Source: a virus. From it: 28,936 bases of DNA. The notes under the pieces are model-generated. The model searched no databases. It was not told the DNA's origin and saw only the letters and a program-made list of their open reading frames with translations. The stretch spans positions 1 to 28,936 of IMG/VR virus record IMGVR_UViG_3300003702_000019, one strand, 5' to 3'. Positions 1-9,005 of the stretch are shown in pieces. Position numbers and translations under genes: made by a program. The stretch's first letter is position 1. Every line of letters begins with the position of its first letter.

Positions 1-26
1 ATTTATACAATTATATTATCTCCTAG

Positions 27-278
27 ATGAGCTCTCCAGCAAAAAACTTTTTTATTAATATTATGCAAAACATATCAGAATTCGAACGTACTAAACCAAC
101 ACAAGCATATGCTGCCCTTGATAGCGCAATTGCTAAGTACCGTCAAATAGTTAACGAGCATACTTACGACGGTCGACAATTACTCATGGAGAGTGGTGAC
201 GCGCAACGCGCGTCATTAGCACAACAAATTGTTAGTGACCTTGAGAATATAAAGAGAGTGTTTTTGACTGGAGCTTAA
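27..278 (+). CDS. Small hypothetical helical protein
   Basis: This 83-residue protein is not recognised. It is polar and probably mostly helical, with no signal peptide, membrane segment or metal-binding cysteines. An in-frame TAG stands directly before the ATG, so translation starts here or at the internal Met13. No Shine-Dalgarno sequence is visible upstream. It is one of only three plus-strand genes. Its TAA stop interlocks with the TAA of the large minus-strand gene that converges on it: the four bases TTAA serve both stops. A terminator-like hairpin follows about 90 bases downstream inside that opposing gene, which supports a genuine short transcription unit. A GC-rich perfect hairpin lies inside the coding sequence at 197-215. 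Confidence 0.6.
   Translation: MSSPAKNFFINIMQNISEFERTKPTQAYAALDSAIAKYRQIVNEHTYDGRQLLMESGDAQRASLAQQIVSDLENIKRVFLTGA
197..215. other. GC-rich perfect hairpin, 8-bp stem
   Basis: TGACGCGC, loop AAC, then GCGCGTCA form a perfect 8-bp inverted repeat in an otherwise A+T-rich region. It lies inside the small plus-strand gene. It is also about 60 bases beyond the stop of the long minus-strand structural block. Neither strand has a T-tract after it, so it is not a classical intrinsic terminator. It could protect or define the 3' end of minus-strand mRNA, or be a by-product of coding. Confidence 0.35.
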
Positions 279-3200
279 GAAATAGATATCTGTTCAGCCT
301 CGTCGAAATATGGAGTTATTTTCCTCAGCTCATGTACTATTCTTTTTTGAATCTTATCAATAAGTAACTGGTCTGTTAGACCGGTATTTTTAATATTAAT
401 ATTAAATTTATTACTAAGCTTCTCCGGGTAGTTAAATTTAATTAATTTATCAATAGTATCAATGTATGTTCTTTGTCCTAGAGGATAAGACCAAATTACA
501 TTTTTATTTTTCATATGATAATTATAATGAGCTAATATGTCAAAATAATTCATAGTTTTATTATAAATCTTAAATCCTTTAATTTTCGTATTATGTACAA
601 AATATTTTCTAGGTTGTAATAATCTATTAGCTAATGTTAAATAGTAAGGTGTACTTACTGCTCCAATATATACACCAGTGCCCAGTATATTATTTAATGC
701 ATATTTTACTCCAGAGAATTTTACTTTTTCTATTAACTTACCGTTTATAAATAAACACATAAAACCGCTTGTTAAAGATACATTAATAAAGAAATGGTTA
801 TAACCAGGATTCAATTTAGTAATATCAAAATCGATAATTGATTTTGTTTTATATAACACTCCTGCACTAGAGAATTTAGGTGTTTTGCTTAAGACGATTT
901 TAACTCTCTTTTTATTTGCTCCAGTCTTTTTTAGGTAAGAATATGCTGTAATTGTTTTAGTTAGATCCAGTCTCCCTATATCGGTATTTTTGAACATCTT
1001 ACTATCTACAATTGTTAAATTTGTAGGATCAATTTTTATTAACCGGAAACCAACGCCATGTTTAAATTCTTGTAAGAATAAAATATATTTTTTATAATTA
1101 CGGCCTTCAAAATCATATATTAAATCAATATAAGAAATTTCATTCTCCTTATTTAACGAGTCACAAAATTCTCTAGTTCTAATTAATTTACGATTATTGT
1201 CGAGTATAGAAATAGTATTTTTATCATGTAATACAATTACATTATCTTCATCATCTATTAACACACTATTAATAGATGATCGTTTATCTAAACCAGATAA
1301 AATTTTATTTTTATCGTCTGTACCAGTTCCTTTGCGTAAATGATTTCTGTCATTATTAATATCAGTAGGATCATCTTGCTGGATAGTAAAGGGAACATTA
1401 TTACTATCAAACGCTACTTCGTTACCAAAGCCGTTGTCATCAACTTCAAATATGTAACTTTGCTTGTTTCCATATTCATCATTTTTTCTTATAATTTTAC
1501 CTTTTTTACCCTTTGTACTTTTATATGAAATATTTCCAAGGTTTTTAATATTAGAAGTATTGTTTTTAATATCATATGTAAAATATTTCATCTCATCAAT
1601 CGGATTAAACAATACATATAACTTATCTTCATCGACTTCAAAATCATCAATTTTTAAGTCAGCATTTATATCTAGCTCTTTTAAGTCTTCTATCTTACTA
1701 ATTAAATTATTATTATTGTTATAAACATATATAATATGTTTCTTTTTATTGTTAATTTTTTCTCCATCACCGAAAGGTACTGTTGTATGTGCAAGTACAT
1801 AAAATTCAGAAAAATTATCTTTACGTGCTATACCATCTATTTCTACTTCCTGCTGTCCTTCTTTTATAATAAGAAAATCATAAATCTCAAAATCATTATT
1901 TAAAAATATTAACTTACTGGTATATTTTTTCGAAAGATTATTTTTATTTGTTTTATTTACAACAGGTAGAATAATATTCGGTGTAACAAGATCAGTATTA
2001 AAAATGCTTATACCTTGATCGAAATCATCACTAAAAGAATTACCCATTATTTTATAGCAAAATGGTATATTATTATTTTTAGTATGCATCCAGAAATTGA
2101 TACTAAAATCACCTTGTACATTTGTCTTATTTTTTGCAAATGTGGTACCATCAAGAATTATTTCTCGATCCTTTTTTATAAAAGTTTCTGGTAGTGGTAT
2201 ACCTTTAAAACTCAAATATTCAGTATCTATAGTAGTAGTGTATACACTATCAAATGCTTTAAATAAATTTTCATAATCTTGATCTCCTATATGATAATAA
2301 CCGTAATCATTATTAGGCTCGAAAGTAAGACTTGATGATACATCAAAAGTTTCTGTTGTTTCAGCTCCGGCGGCTGTTATAACTCTATAATGTGATGTTC
2401 CTGAAAGAGCTTCAGAGAAATTAGATGCGAGAGGATTATAATATCTATCAACCCATTTTGTATCCCCATCAATATTACCAGACAACCAACTACATAAATA
2501 CATTGGATTCACAGCATCACTAAAGGTATTATTTTTTATTATCTCTCTCCTCTTAAATACTTTATCTGACATTAACGGATTACTACCTGGTGTGGCTCCA
2601 AGGTTTTCAATTTTAGAATCATTAATATTAAGCACTGTGTATGGCGACATAGAATTAGGTGTTGTAAAATAAGTTAACTTATTAGGTTTAAACTCCATAT
2701 CATATGTACCGATATTATATGATAATCCTATATTAGGATATCCGTGCTGTTGGTGTGTGCCTGCATTTATTTTTTCATATACTCTGTTAGTAGTATCATC
2801 TTCATAGTTATAGTGATTATTTTCAGAATAATATTCGTGTAGAGTTGCTTGGTTTTTTAAAGGGAAAAAATCTGCATGAGCGATAAATTTATTTTCCTTA
2901 TTATTTTGATAATAATTGTAATTATTATTAAACACAAAATAATTATTATTAACAGGTGTTGCAGTATTTAACGCTACTGTATCTGAGTTATAGTTTGATT
3001 TATATTTACTAAAATTGTTTAATATAGTTTTAAAGTCTTTAGTTAGTAAATTTCTATTAATATCAAAAAAACTATCATCTAAATCGGTTATAGTGCTTTG
3101 CCAGGAACCAGGTGCCTTCCAGTACCATGAGTTAGATGAATTAACTAATATATTTGCTGCACTTTCATTGTGAATAGTAATTTTATTATTATCTAAAGTA

Positions 3201-3751
3201 TATCTAAAATATGATGGCCCGGTATCAGTCCATTTTGCTGTTGTGTCTTGAATTTCGGGAGCGCTTAAATAATATGTTACACTATTATATGTTTGACTTA
3301 TAGAAACTAGATCTTCTCGATTTTTTCCTGCTTGATTTAATCCTACACTACTAACAGTAAAAGTAAAAAAGAACTGACTACTTAATCCTTTGGAATCAGT
3401 AAACTGTGAGCTTGCTACAAAATCTGATGAAATAGAAGTTATATCAGTTGTATAATCGGTCTTGAGATAATAAACACCTTGTTGTATAGTCGTAGTAAAT
3501 GTACTTACAGCATTTGTTGTGAATGGTATATTAAGTTCTGCTATCGTAGATAGTGAATATGCGTCTGTTAATGTATATTGTGTGTTAAAATTTGTTTTTT
3601 TATCTTTAGGTGTTTTATCAAAATAATATTGATTTACAGTTAATCCGAAATTAAAATTCTCTCTATATTTACGGAATGATATCTTTGAATCGTGTATATG
3701 TTTATACTCAATTATTGGAAGACTTTTACTATCAATAATTTGGACTTTCAT
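275..3751 (-). CDS. Large baseplate/fibre-type structural protein with split LamG-like domain
   Basis: This 1158-residue protein is probably a virion part, either peripheral baseplate or receptor contact. Residues about 533-600 (GDFSINFWMHTK) look like the first half of a laminin-G/concanavalin-like sandwich. Residues about 980-1080 (HFFINVSLTSGFMCLFING) look like its second half, the classical strand pair of this fold. Between them, about 600-960, is a run of short beta repeats reminiscent of a propeller. The C-terminus (about 1085-1158) carries a GQRTYIDTIDKLIKF and NINIKNTGLTDQ stretch that I associate with C-termini of structural proteins in marine T4-like phages; this is memory, not a search. 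It is the last gene of the minus-strand block, starting 5 bases upstream of... after the stop of the preceding gene with only a two-base gap. No catalytic motif is visible. Confidence 0.75.
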   Translation of the reverse strand: MKVQIIDSKSLPIIEYKHIHDSKISFRKYRENFNFGLTVNQYYFDKTPKDKKTNFNTQYTLTDAYSLSTIAELNIPFTTNAVSTFTTTIQQGVYYLKTDYTTDITSISSDFVASSQFTDSKGLSSQFFFTFTVSSVGLNQAGKNREDLVSISQTYNSVTYYLSAPEIQDTTAKWTDTGPSYFRYTLDNNKITIHNESAANILVNSSNSWYWKAPGSWQSTITDLDDSFFDINRNLLTKDFKTILNNFSKYKSNYNSDTVALNTATPVNNNYFVFNNNYNYYQNNKENKFIAHADFFPLKNQATLHEYYSENNHYNYEDDTTNRVYEKINAGTHQQHGYPNIGLSYNIGTYDMEFKPNKLTYFTTPNSMSPYTVLNINDSKIENLGATPGSNPLMSDKVFKRREIIKNNTFSDAVNPMYLCSWLSGNIDGDTKWVDRYYNPLASNFSEALSGTSHYRVITAAGAETTETFDVSSSLTFEPNNDYGYYHIGDQDYENLFKAFDSVYTTTIDTEYLSFKGIPLPETFIKKDREIILDGTTFAKNKTNVQGDFSINFWMHTKNNNIPFCYKIMGNSFSDDFDQGISIFNTDLVTPNIILPVVNKTNKNNLSKKYTSKLIFLNNDFEIYDFLIIKEGQQEVEIDGIARKDNFSEFYVLAHTTVPFGDGEKINNKKKHIIYVYNNNNNLISKIEDLKELDINADLKIDDFEVDEDKLYVLFNPIDEMKYFTYDIKNNTSNIKNLGNISYKSTKGKKGKIIRKNDEYGNKQSYIFEVDDNGFGNEVAFDSNNVPFTIQQDDPTDINNDRNHLRKGTGTDDKNKILSGLDKRSSINSVLIDDEDNVIVLHDKNTISILDNNRKLIRTREFCDSLNKENEISYIDLIYDFEGRNYKKYILFLQEFKHGVGFRLIKIDPTNLTIVDSKMFKNTDIGRLDLTKTITAYSYLKKTGANKKRVKIVLSKTPKFSSAGVLYKTKSIIDFDITKLNPGYNHFFINVSLTSGFMCLFINGKLIEKVKFSGVKYALNNILGTGVYIGAVSTPYYLTLANRLLQPRKYFVHNTKIKGFKIYNKTMNYFDILAHYNYHMKNKNVIWSYPLGQRTYIDTIDKLIKFNYPEKLSNKFNINIKNTGLTDQLLIDKIQKRIVHELRKITPYFDEAEQISIS
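367..391 (+). terminator. Intrinsic terminator-like hairpin for the 27-278 gene
   Basis: ACTGGTCT, loop GTT, AGACCGGT form an 8-bp stem with one G-U pair. A five-T run follows after one A. The orientation is plus-strand, about 90 bases after the stop of the small plus-strand gene and inside the 3' end of the opposing 1158-residue gene. The reverse orientation lacks a T-tract at the right side, so it should act mainly on rightward transcripts. Confidence 0.5.
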
Positions 3752-3753
3752 TA

Positions 3754-4794
3754 TTAGAACATCCTTACACCCGAGAATGATGAATTTAATCTAAGTAACG
3801 CACCTGCATTATTATACTTTATAGTAATAACCTGTCCTGGTAGGACCCTATCAACAAAACTAAAATCATATATAAATGTCGTACCTATTTTTGCTGGATA
3901 ACTTGTTCTAACAAGCGCATCATTTTTATACACATGTAGGGGCAATGCTGTAGAGTTTGCACCAACACTACTATCATCTAATTCTACATACACACTAAAC
4001 GATATTGTACTTGTTGTATACTCTGTTTTCGGGTATGTCATAGAGAACGGACTCTCTTCTAGTGTACCTATAGCGGGAGTAATTTCTGTATTATTAAACC
4101 ATAGATTATTATCTGGCCCGACTGCCACACCAGATTCTGCTGTACCAGATATTGATACTTTAAAGTTAACAGATTTTATATTTCCAGAACTGTCTGATCC
4201 AGTGAGTTGTGCTGGTATGCTAATTAGATCAGTATCTGAACTAACTACTTCAAGATCTGCCTCTCCATGATCGTACCATTCATCGTCACCAGCCGGTTGA
4301 CCGGCTTTTTTGTGGCCGATCGGCCAATAGGATTGCGTTTTATGTAATCGTAGTTTTGTACCTGCCAATAAACCTGCTGTAGTTGGTTGTTCGAGTAGAG
4401 CTTGAATATGACCTAATCTAGATAAAATGTTTGCTATATCTCCGATGTTCTGATCTGGTTTTGCAGAATTACTTGCAACCCAAGTATATGCGTCATACAT
4501 TTTTACTGCAAGATCAATACTTCCTTTTAATTTACTATAATCTGGCCTATAATTATCATCTGTCGGAGATGTTAATACTTCAAACCCTCCTACTATTTTT
4601 TGAGTTACATTCCCGGTGTTATCTTCACCAGAGATTAAATGATAAAAACTAATATTGTCAAGACCAATAATAAAATCTTTAAAATCTAATAGTTTAGTAC
4701 CGTTACCAGATTCTACTATTAGCTTATCTGTTTTTAATATTTCATTTCCTACATCTAAATCAGATATATTAACAATTTCGTCTTCTATAGCCAT
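3754..4794 (-). CDS. Tail-fibre-like structural protein
   Basis: This 346-residue protein starts with a segment (ISDLDVGNEILKTDKLIVES, then TKLLDFKDFI) typical of phage fibre or short-tail-fibre N-termini that repeat an attachment unit. The middle (about 85-140) is helical. The rest is beta-rich with Ser/Thr/Gly-rich stretches, as in fibre shafts and tips. It lies between two other presumed fibre or adhesin genes in the same direction, two bases before the start of the 1158-residue gene. A TAAATAATT element ends two bases before its ATG, suggesting its own late promoter. It contains a G+C-rich patch with a terminator-like hairpin and a 14-base palindrome (4291-4326). The fibre assignment comes from style and context, not from an identified domain. 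Confidence 0.6.
   Translation of the reverse strand: MAIEDEIVNISDLDVGNEILKTDKLIVESGNGTKLLDFKDFIIGLDNISFYHLISGEDNTGNVTQKIVGGFEVLTSPTDDNYRPDYSKLKGSIDLAVKMYDAYTWVASNSAKPDQNIGDIANILSRLGHIQALLEQPTTAGLLAGTKLRLHKTQSYWPIGHKKAGQPAGDDEWYDHGEADLEVVSSDTDLISIPAQLTGSDSSGNIKSVNFKVSISGTAESGVAVGPDNNLWFNNTEITPAIGTLEESPFSMTYPKTEYTTSTISFSVYVELDDSSVGANSTALPLHVYKNDALVRTSYPAKIGTTFIYDFSFVDRVLPGQVITIKYNNAGALLRLNSSFSGVRMF
4291..4311 (+). terminator. Antisense terminator-like hairpin inside the fibre-like gene
   Basis: AGCCGG, loop TTGA, CCGGCT and an immediate T-run (six Ts counting the last stem base) form a compact intrinsic-terminator-like structure on the plus strand. All genes here run on the minus strand, so it would stop only antisense transcription. 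A 14-base palindrome follows directly. It may instead be a coincidence of the codons for KKAGQPAG. Confidence 0.35.
4313..4326. repeat. 14-bp perfect palindrome containing CCGATCGG
   Basis: TGGCCGATCGGCCA is a perfect palindrome in a very A+T-rich gene. Its core octamer CCGATCGG also occurs at 13010, 15784 and 27868, each time encoding Pro-Ile-Gly on the minus strand. A protein-binding or methylation site is possible; function is unknown. Confidence 0.5.
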
Positions 4795-4796
4795 AT

Positions 4797-4805
4797 AATT
4801 ATTTA
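4797..4805 (-). promoter_or_regulatory. TAAATAATT element before the 346-residue gene
   Basis: TAAATAATT ends two bases before the ATG. It resembles the T4 and cyanophage late-promoter core (TATAAATA), but it is so near the start codon that the mRNA would be almost leaderless. It could equally be an A/U-rich translation-initiation signal. Confidence 0.35.
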
Positions 4806-4811
4806 GTTTTA

Positions 4812-5915
4812 TTAATAATTTACAAACGCTGTTATTGTACTTATTCCTGTAGTAAGTGTGTTACAGCTAACAGGCTCATATAAATCCACCATAAAGTATC
4901 CTCCTGAGATTTTACCAGATACAGTAGTACCATAACCAGAGCTGACATTTGCGAAATAATAATCAGCTAGGTTTGGTGTTACACCTGTAATATCTAGTAA
5001 GGGGATTGTTACTGTTTTTTCAGCTAATTTTATATCTTTAATTATATCTCCACAATTCCAGTTTATATACCCGCTAAGATGTACGAATCCTGAATTAGCA
5101 GTAAGAGGATAATATGTAGCTTCTGTATTGCCCGGTATTGGTATATATTGATGTATATTTGGATCAGCTGCTCTTGTTCTATATCTTATTGTAATATTAT
5201 CGTTTTGTTTTGGTGTATTAGTAACTGGATTAATAATATCAGATAATTGTACGATAATACTATCTCCAGTGTTAGATTCAGCAGCTTCTATTTGTACGTA
5301 TTCAGTAGTAAATCCAATATTAAAAGATTCACTACTAATACTTTGACTATGACTTAATGTTGGATCATATTCACTTTGAGATAGAACATTTAAATCTATT
5401 AAATTTAATCCTAAAACTTCTGGATTTTTATTGATAAAGGTTAATAAAAGTTTTTCATCTTGGGCATTTTTTATATTAAAATAATCGGTATTAATTAAAT
5501 TAATATCTTCATAAGATTCAATACCCGGTTGGGTCATTGTGAATCCAATATCTATTACATCAACCTCAAGATCATCTCTATATAAAGTTAAATATACATT
5601 TTTTACGGAATTATCTATTACTTCAGTTTCAAGTACATGAGTAAATGTATTAGTAGATATCGCCGGTATTGTAGTTGTTGATATTGGTCTGTTTATTATT
5701 AATTCGTCAGATCCGTCTTTTTTAAAATCAACAATTACTTTATTAATTTTTTTAGTTGTGGTTGCATCATATGATGATAATCCAGATAAAGAAAATGTAA
5801 CATTTGTTGTACCAGTTAAAAAAGCTGAAAAGGTAGATAAGGATGCAGTATTATTTGGTACACCACCGACAATGTGTCGGTTACCACCACTAACTGTATA
5901 TGTATATGTATTCAT
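4812..5915 (-). CDS. Beta-rich structural protein, probable fibre or baseplate decoration
   Basis: This 367-residue protein is not recognised by family. It is Thr/Ser/Asn/Ile-rich, nearly all predicted beta-strand, with immunoglobulin-like stretches (for example VDFKKDGSDELIINRP and VYLTLYRDDLEVDVIDIGF). It lacks cysteine clusters, signal peptide and membrane segments. A strong Shine-Dalgarno (AGGAGG) overlaps the end of the upstream gene: its last codons and TAA form GGAGGATAA, and the ATG follows three bases later. This implies translational coupling. A 7-bp hairpin (5865-5881) lies about 35-50 bases into the coding sequence. Position within the adhesin block suggests a virion surface role. 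Confidence 0.6.
   Translation of the reverse strand: MNTYTYTVSGGNRHIVGGVPNNTASLSTFSAFLTGTTNVTFSLSGLSSYDATTTKKINKVIVDFKKDGSDELIINRPISTTTIPAISTNTFTHVLETEVIDNSVKNVYLTLYRDDLEVDVIDIGFTMTQPGIESYEDINLINTDYFNIKNAQDEKLLLTFINKNPEVLGLNLIDLNVLSQSEYDPTLSHSQSISSESFNIGFTTEYVQIEAAESNTGDSIIVQLSDIINPVTNTPKQNDNITIRYRTRAADPNIHQYIPIPGNTEATYYPLTANSGFVHLSGYINWNCGDIIKDIKLAEKTVTIPLLDITGVTPNLADYYFANVSSGYGTTVSGKISGGYFMVDLYEPVSCNTLTTGISTITAFVNY
5865..5881. other. 7-bp hairpin near the 5' end of the 367-residue gene
   Basis: ACCGACA, three-base loop, TGTCGGT form a perfect hairpin starting about 34 bases after the start codon on the minus strand. It has no T-tract. It might tune translation of this coupled gene, or be chance. 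Confidence 0.3.
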
Positions 5916-5918
5916 ACT

Positions 5919-8900
5919 TTATCCTCCTATAATCTCACCTTCATATAACGGTATTGGTTTGCAATCGTCTGTTATATACCAACCGTTTGTATCTTTAACA
6001 AGACCTTCTCCGCTCTCATATAAAAGCGTCACGTTGCCGCCGCCCGCGAGATTATAAACTTTCCATTCATATTTGGCATCGTTACAATTAATTGTAATTT
6101 CCTCATTACCTTCAGCATCAGTATTTGTATTAGTTCCAGTACCCGAAACTCTTGGTCCATCACCATCAATTTGTATATTAAAAGCTATATCAGCGAAATT
6201 CATCACGCTCGTGACATATGTAAATTTTCCTTTCGCGCTGGCGGTTTTACTCCAATCATTATTTTTTGCTAAAATAGTACTACAATTTGTTAATTGTAAT
6301 GTAATAGCAGCTTGTTTGTTTGGCTTGAGTGTAAAGAATTGACTAGCTCCTTCTTTAGATTGTCCGGTTACATCTCCAGTTATAATCCATGTACCGTACT
6401 TTATAATCGGACACCTTATTTTAAGATCATACTCTGAACTTCTGTTTGGAACATTTTGAATTGTGTAAGATTGAACTTCTTTAACAGCGTCATCTGTATT
6501 AGAGCCTCGATTAAATATAAATCGGAATTCAAACCCACCACTAGATCTAGGATTACCTGGGTTTGGAAGTTCGGCTCTGAGCCCTGAATCTTTATCGGAT
6601 GGGAAGTCAGTATCGGCTCCTAGGGTTATATTTGCAGTATTGCCTCCCAGTCCACCACCAATGAACTCATGCCCTTCAATAGTTGCCGGACATTCTCGCC
6701 ATTTGAACGCGGCTGCCCAACCTATGGTGTCTCCACCTACCGGTGGCGTTCCATAGGCTGTATGTATATTGATCCCTGGTTTTATATTTTTACCGCTGAA
6801 AGGCATGCTGGGATCAAAGCTTGGTGGAAGACCTACCGCCATGCCCCAGTCACCACCAACGATACCACCACTAGATCTAGGTTCTCTCTGTCGACGCAGT
6901 AAAAATCTCCCACCATCGGTAGTTATAACTTCCACCCAATCTGGACTATAGTCAGGGTCACTTTTGGCGTTCCCAGCTGACCAATATATAACATTATCTC
7001 CTGTCAACAGCATCCCGTCATAGGCGTCTCGATCAAATATAGTTGCAGTCTGTATAGATGGACCGATGCCCCAAGGATCCCACGTAGAATACCATCCCGA
7101 ACATCCCTCGGCGACTTTAAGAGTCTTTTTGTCTTCCTTTGGGGGGCCAGGTAAGTCACCTATGAGTCTATCTGTATCAATCCCAGTCCATATGGCATCA
7201 AGCTCAATATCAGTTATACTAGGTAGTGCATTACATAGAGATATTCTATCTACAAGTGACTGAATAGTCTGTCTCATTTCAATATCAACAAGACCAGATT
7301 TAAGAGAAATTAAACTTCTTCTTAAATTAGCAGAAGACTCTTCTAAGTAATTTACTGTTTCAACATTCTCTATTTTCTCTGGTGTCTTTCTAGGAGAATC
7401 TATTTGTACTCCGGTGACTTCAAACGATGATAATTCAAAAAAGCTACAATAATCTGATGTTGTAAATGTTAGCCCTACATTTAATGGTTCTATAGTTGGA
7501 GTTACAACCAACGGTTCACCGATATTACCCCATGCATCATAACCTATACAGCCATAAGTACTATTTAAATCTAATTGTAATATTGTATTATAATCAGTAT
7601 CGGTAGTTAATTTATTATATACTGTAATCTGTGTACCTTCGTTAGTTAAATCAACTCTATAATCTTGAAAATCTATATCAGATCCATTGCTTGTAGTTGC
7701 TTCTTCATGCATCGGTACTGGGGCGCCTGGTGAATCAGATAAAGAGATACAGGTTAATACTCTTGTCTGATGTGATCTATTTCCTCGTATACCAACAGAA
7801 CATGGCGCAGTGGTCCATGTATTAACTCCGGTACTATATGCCGAAAGAGCACCAATTTTAGTCTCAGAGGTAGTACAAAAATCTCCTCTTATATCAAACC
7901 CTACACCTAGAAAACTGTCAGCTATATATCCATCCCCAGACCCGATACAACCAGTATTAACAACTAATCCGTGTACCGAGGCGTCATTACCACCTATTTC
8001 ATTACCTACGTTACCTCCAGACGTATAACCTAATGTACTACCTATTCCGTTTGGTTCAACAATACCCTCTGAAGGGTTCTTATAAAAGTATACACAAAAC
8101 CCTGATCCTCCTCCTACAAGTGGAGGAGTTGTTGCATCAGTAACCTTTTCTATCCAACGCATAGCACTAAGTTTGTTTGTTGCTGTTTCAAGAAATCCTT
8201 CAGCTTGTTTAGACCTATATGCAGTCATTGCTGGTACAGTAAAAGATTTAGCTCTAAAATCAACACGAATACTATGTTTAGGATCATATGCTATATATTC
8301 TGGATTTTGTGTAATATATCCACCTGACCATAGTAATGGGAAATTTTTATCTCCTGTTAAATTTAATACAGTAGATGTATGATTATTAATTAAATTAAAA
8401 CCTAAACTATTATTATATTCAACGTGTATTGGTGGGACAAGATAATCTGTTACTCGCTCTTTATTAGTATCTATATATAAATCAGCAAATCTAACTGGAT
8501 TGCCACCTATGATGTAATCAGAATGTACGTATCCGTTTTTAAAAGTAAAGACTGTATTTTCAGCTTTACTCTTAGGAATAAGAATCTTAGAATCTAATAA
8601 ATGAAACCGAGTATCAATGTCTTGAAAAATATAATTTAAAACACCAAACCCATCTGATGTAGCAGTATATTTACCTATAAATGTAACTGAATATCTATCT
8701 GTACTCTTATTGTAGTTTATAAGAGGCTTTGTTATATGTGCAAAATTTGTACCTTCAGAGCACGATGGTAATAATTCATATAAATCAGTTTTTATATCAG
8801 TAACAAATGTAGTTAAGTTTATAGGATATACTAATGATTGATAATTTGTATCTTTGTCGATTTTATATATAATAGGTAATGCACCATATACTATAGTTTC

Positions 8901-9002
8901 TGAACCTTCACATCTCTTACCGGAGATAGAGCTTACTTTACAAACAAACATTTCTCTTGTTTGGTCGTTATAAAATACGTCTGATTGTTTAGTTGTGAAC
9001 AT
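5919..9002 (-). CDS. Large structural protein with legume-lectin-like domain
   Basis: This 1027-residue protein is probably a host-contact part of the baseplate or fibres. Residues about 230-535 carry features of an L-type (legume/bacterial) lectin sandwich: a GFCVYFYKNP strand, then LGVGFDIRGDF with the conserved Phe-Asp, a YRVDLTNEGTQITVY strand and a closing FFELSSFEV strand. Residues about 545-585 look coiled-coil-like. A Trp/Gly/Pro-rich module follows at about 610-830 and is encoded by clearly G+C-richer DNA (about 6510-7170) than its flanks. It contains PRSSGG twice, with a 17-base DNA repeat. The C-terminal 200 residues are beta-rich. The final codons contain the ribosome-binding site of the next gene. 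No enzymatic residues are evident. The lectin call rests on pattern recognition only. Confidence 0.7.
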   Translation of the reverse strand: MFTTKQSDVFYNDQTREMFVCKVSSISGKRCEGSETIVYGALPIIYKIDKDTNYQSLVYPINLTTFVTDIKTDLYELLPSCSEGTNFAHITKPLINYNKSTDRYSVTFIGKYTATSDGFGVLNYIFQDIDTRFHLLDSKILIPKSKAENTVFTFKNGYVHSDYIIGGNPVRFADLYIDTNKERVTDYLVPPIHVEYNNSLGFNLINNHTSTVLNLTGDKNFPLLWSGGYITQNPEYIAYDPKHSIRVDFRAKSFTVPAMTAYRSKQAEGFLETATNKLSAMRWIEKVTDATTPPLVGGGSGFCVYFYKNPSEGIVEPNGIGSTLGYTSGGNVGNEIGGNDASVHGLVVNTGCIGSGDGYIADSFLGVGFDIRGDFCTTSETKIGALSAYSTGVNTWTTAPCSVGIRGNRSHQTRVLTCISLSDSPGAPVPMHEEATTSNGSDIDFQDYRVDLTNEGTQITVYNKLTTDTDYNTILQLDLNSTYGCIGYDAWGNIGEPLVVTPTIEPLNVGLTFTTSDYCSFFELSSFEVTGVQIDSPRKTPEKIENVETVNYLEESSANLRRSLISLKSGLVDIEMRQTIQSLVDRISLCNALPSITDIELDAIWTGIDTDRLIGDLPGPPKEDKKTLKVAEGCSGWYSTWDPWGIGPSIQTATIFDRDAYDGMLLTGDNVIYWSAGNAKSDPDYSPDWVEVITTDGGRFLLRRQREPRSSGGIVGGDWGMAVGLPPSFDPSMPFSGKNIKPGINIHTAYGTPPVGGDTIGWAAAFKWRECPATIEGHEFIGGGLGGNTANITLGADTDFPSDKDSGLRAELPNPGNPRSSGGFEFRFIFNRGSNTDDAVKEVQSYTIQNVPNRSSEYDLKIRCPIIKYGTWIITGDVTGQSKEGASQFFTLKPNKQAAITLQLTNCSTILAKNNDWSKTASAKGKFTYVTSVMNFADIAFNIQIDGDGPRVSGTGTNTNTDAEGNEEITINCNDAKYEWKVYNLAGGGNVTLLYESGEGLVKDTNGWYITDDCKPIPLYEGEIIGG
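6535..6551. repeat. 17-bp direct repeat, copy 1 (PRSSGG)
   Basis: CCACCACTAGATCTAGG occurs here and again at 6865-6881 in the same gene. Both copies encode PRSSGG on the minus strand. It contains the palindrome CTAGATCTAG. Confidence 0.5.
6865..6881. repeat. 17-bp direct repeat, copy 2 (PRSSGG)
   Basis: This is the second copy of the CCACCACTAGATCTAGG repeat, about 330 bases from the first, within the G+C-rich module of the lectin-like gene. Confidence 0.5.
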
Positions 9003-9005
9003 TTA

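Noticed and set aside
1-26. End of an upstream plus-strand gene (in-frame TAG at 24-26)
   Set aside because: Only seven codons are visible, too few to support a coding call.
5758-6057. Plus-strand open frames opposite the fibre and lectin genes (for example 5758-6057, 6073-6342, 23099-23425, 23670-23993)
   Set aside because: They lie wholly opposite well-supported genes, have low-complexity or unlikely composition and no initiation signals; they are shadows.
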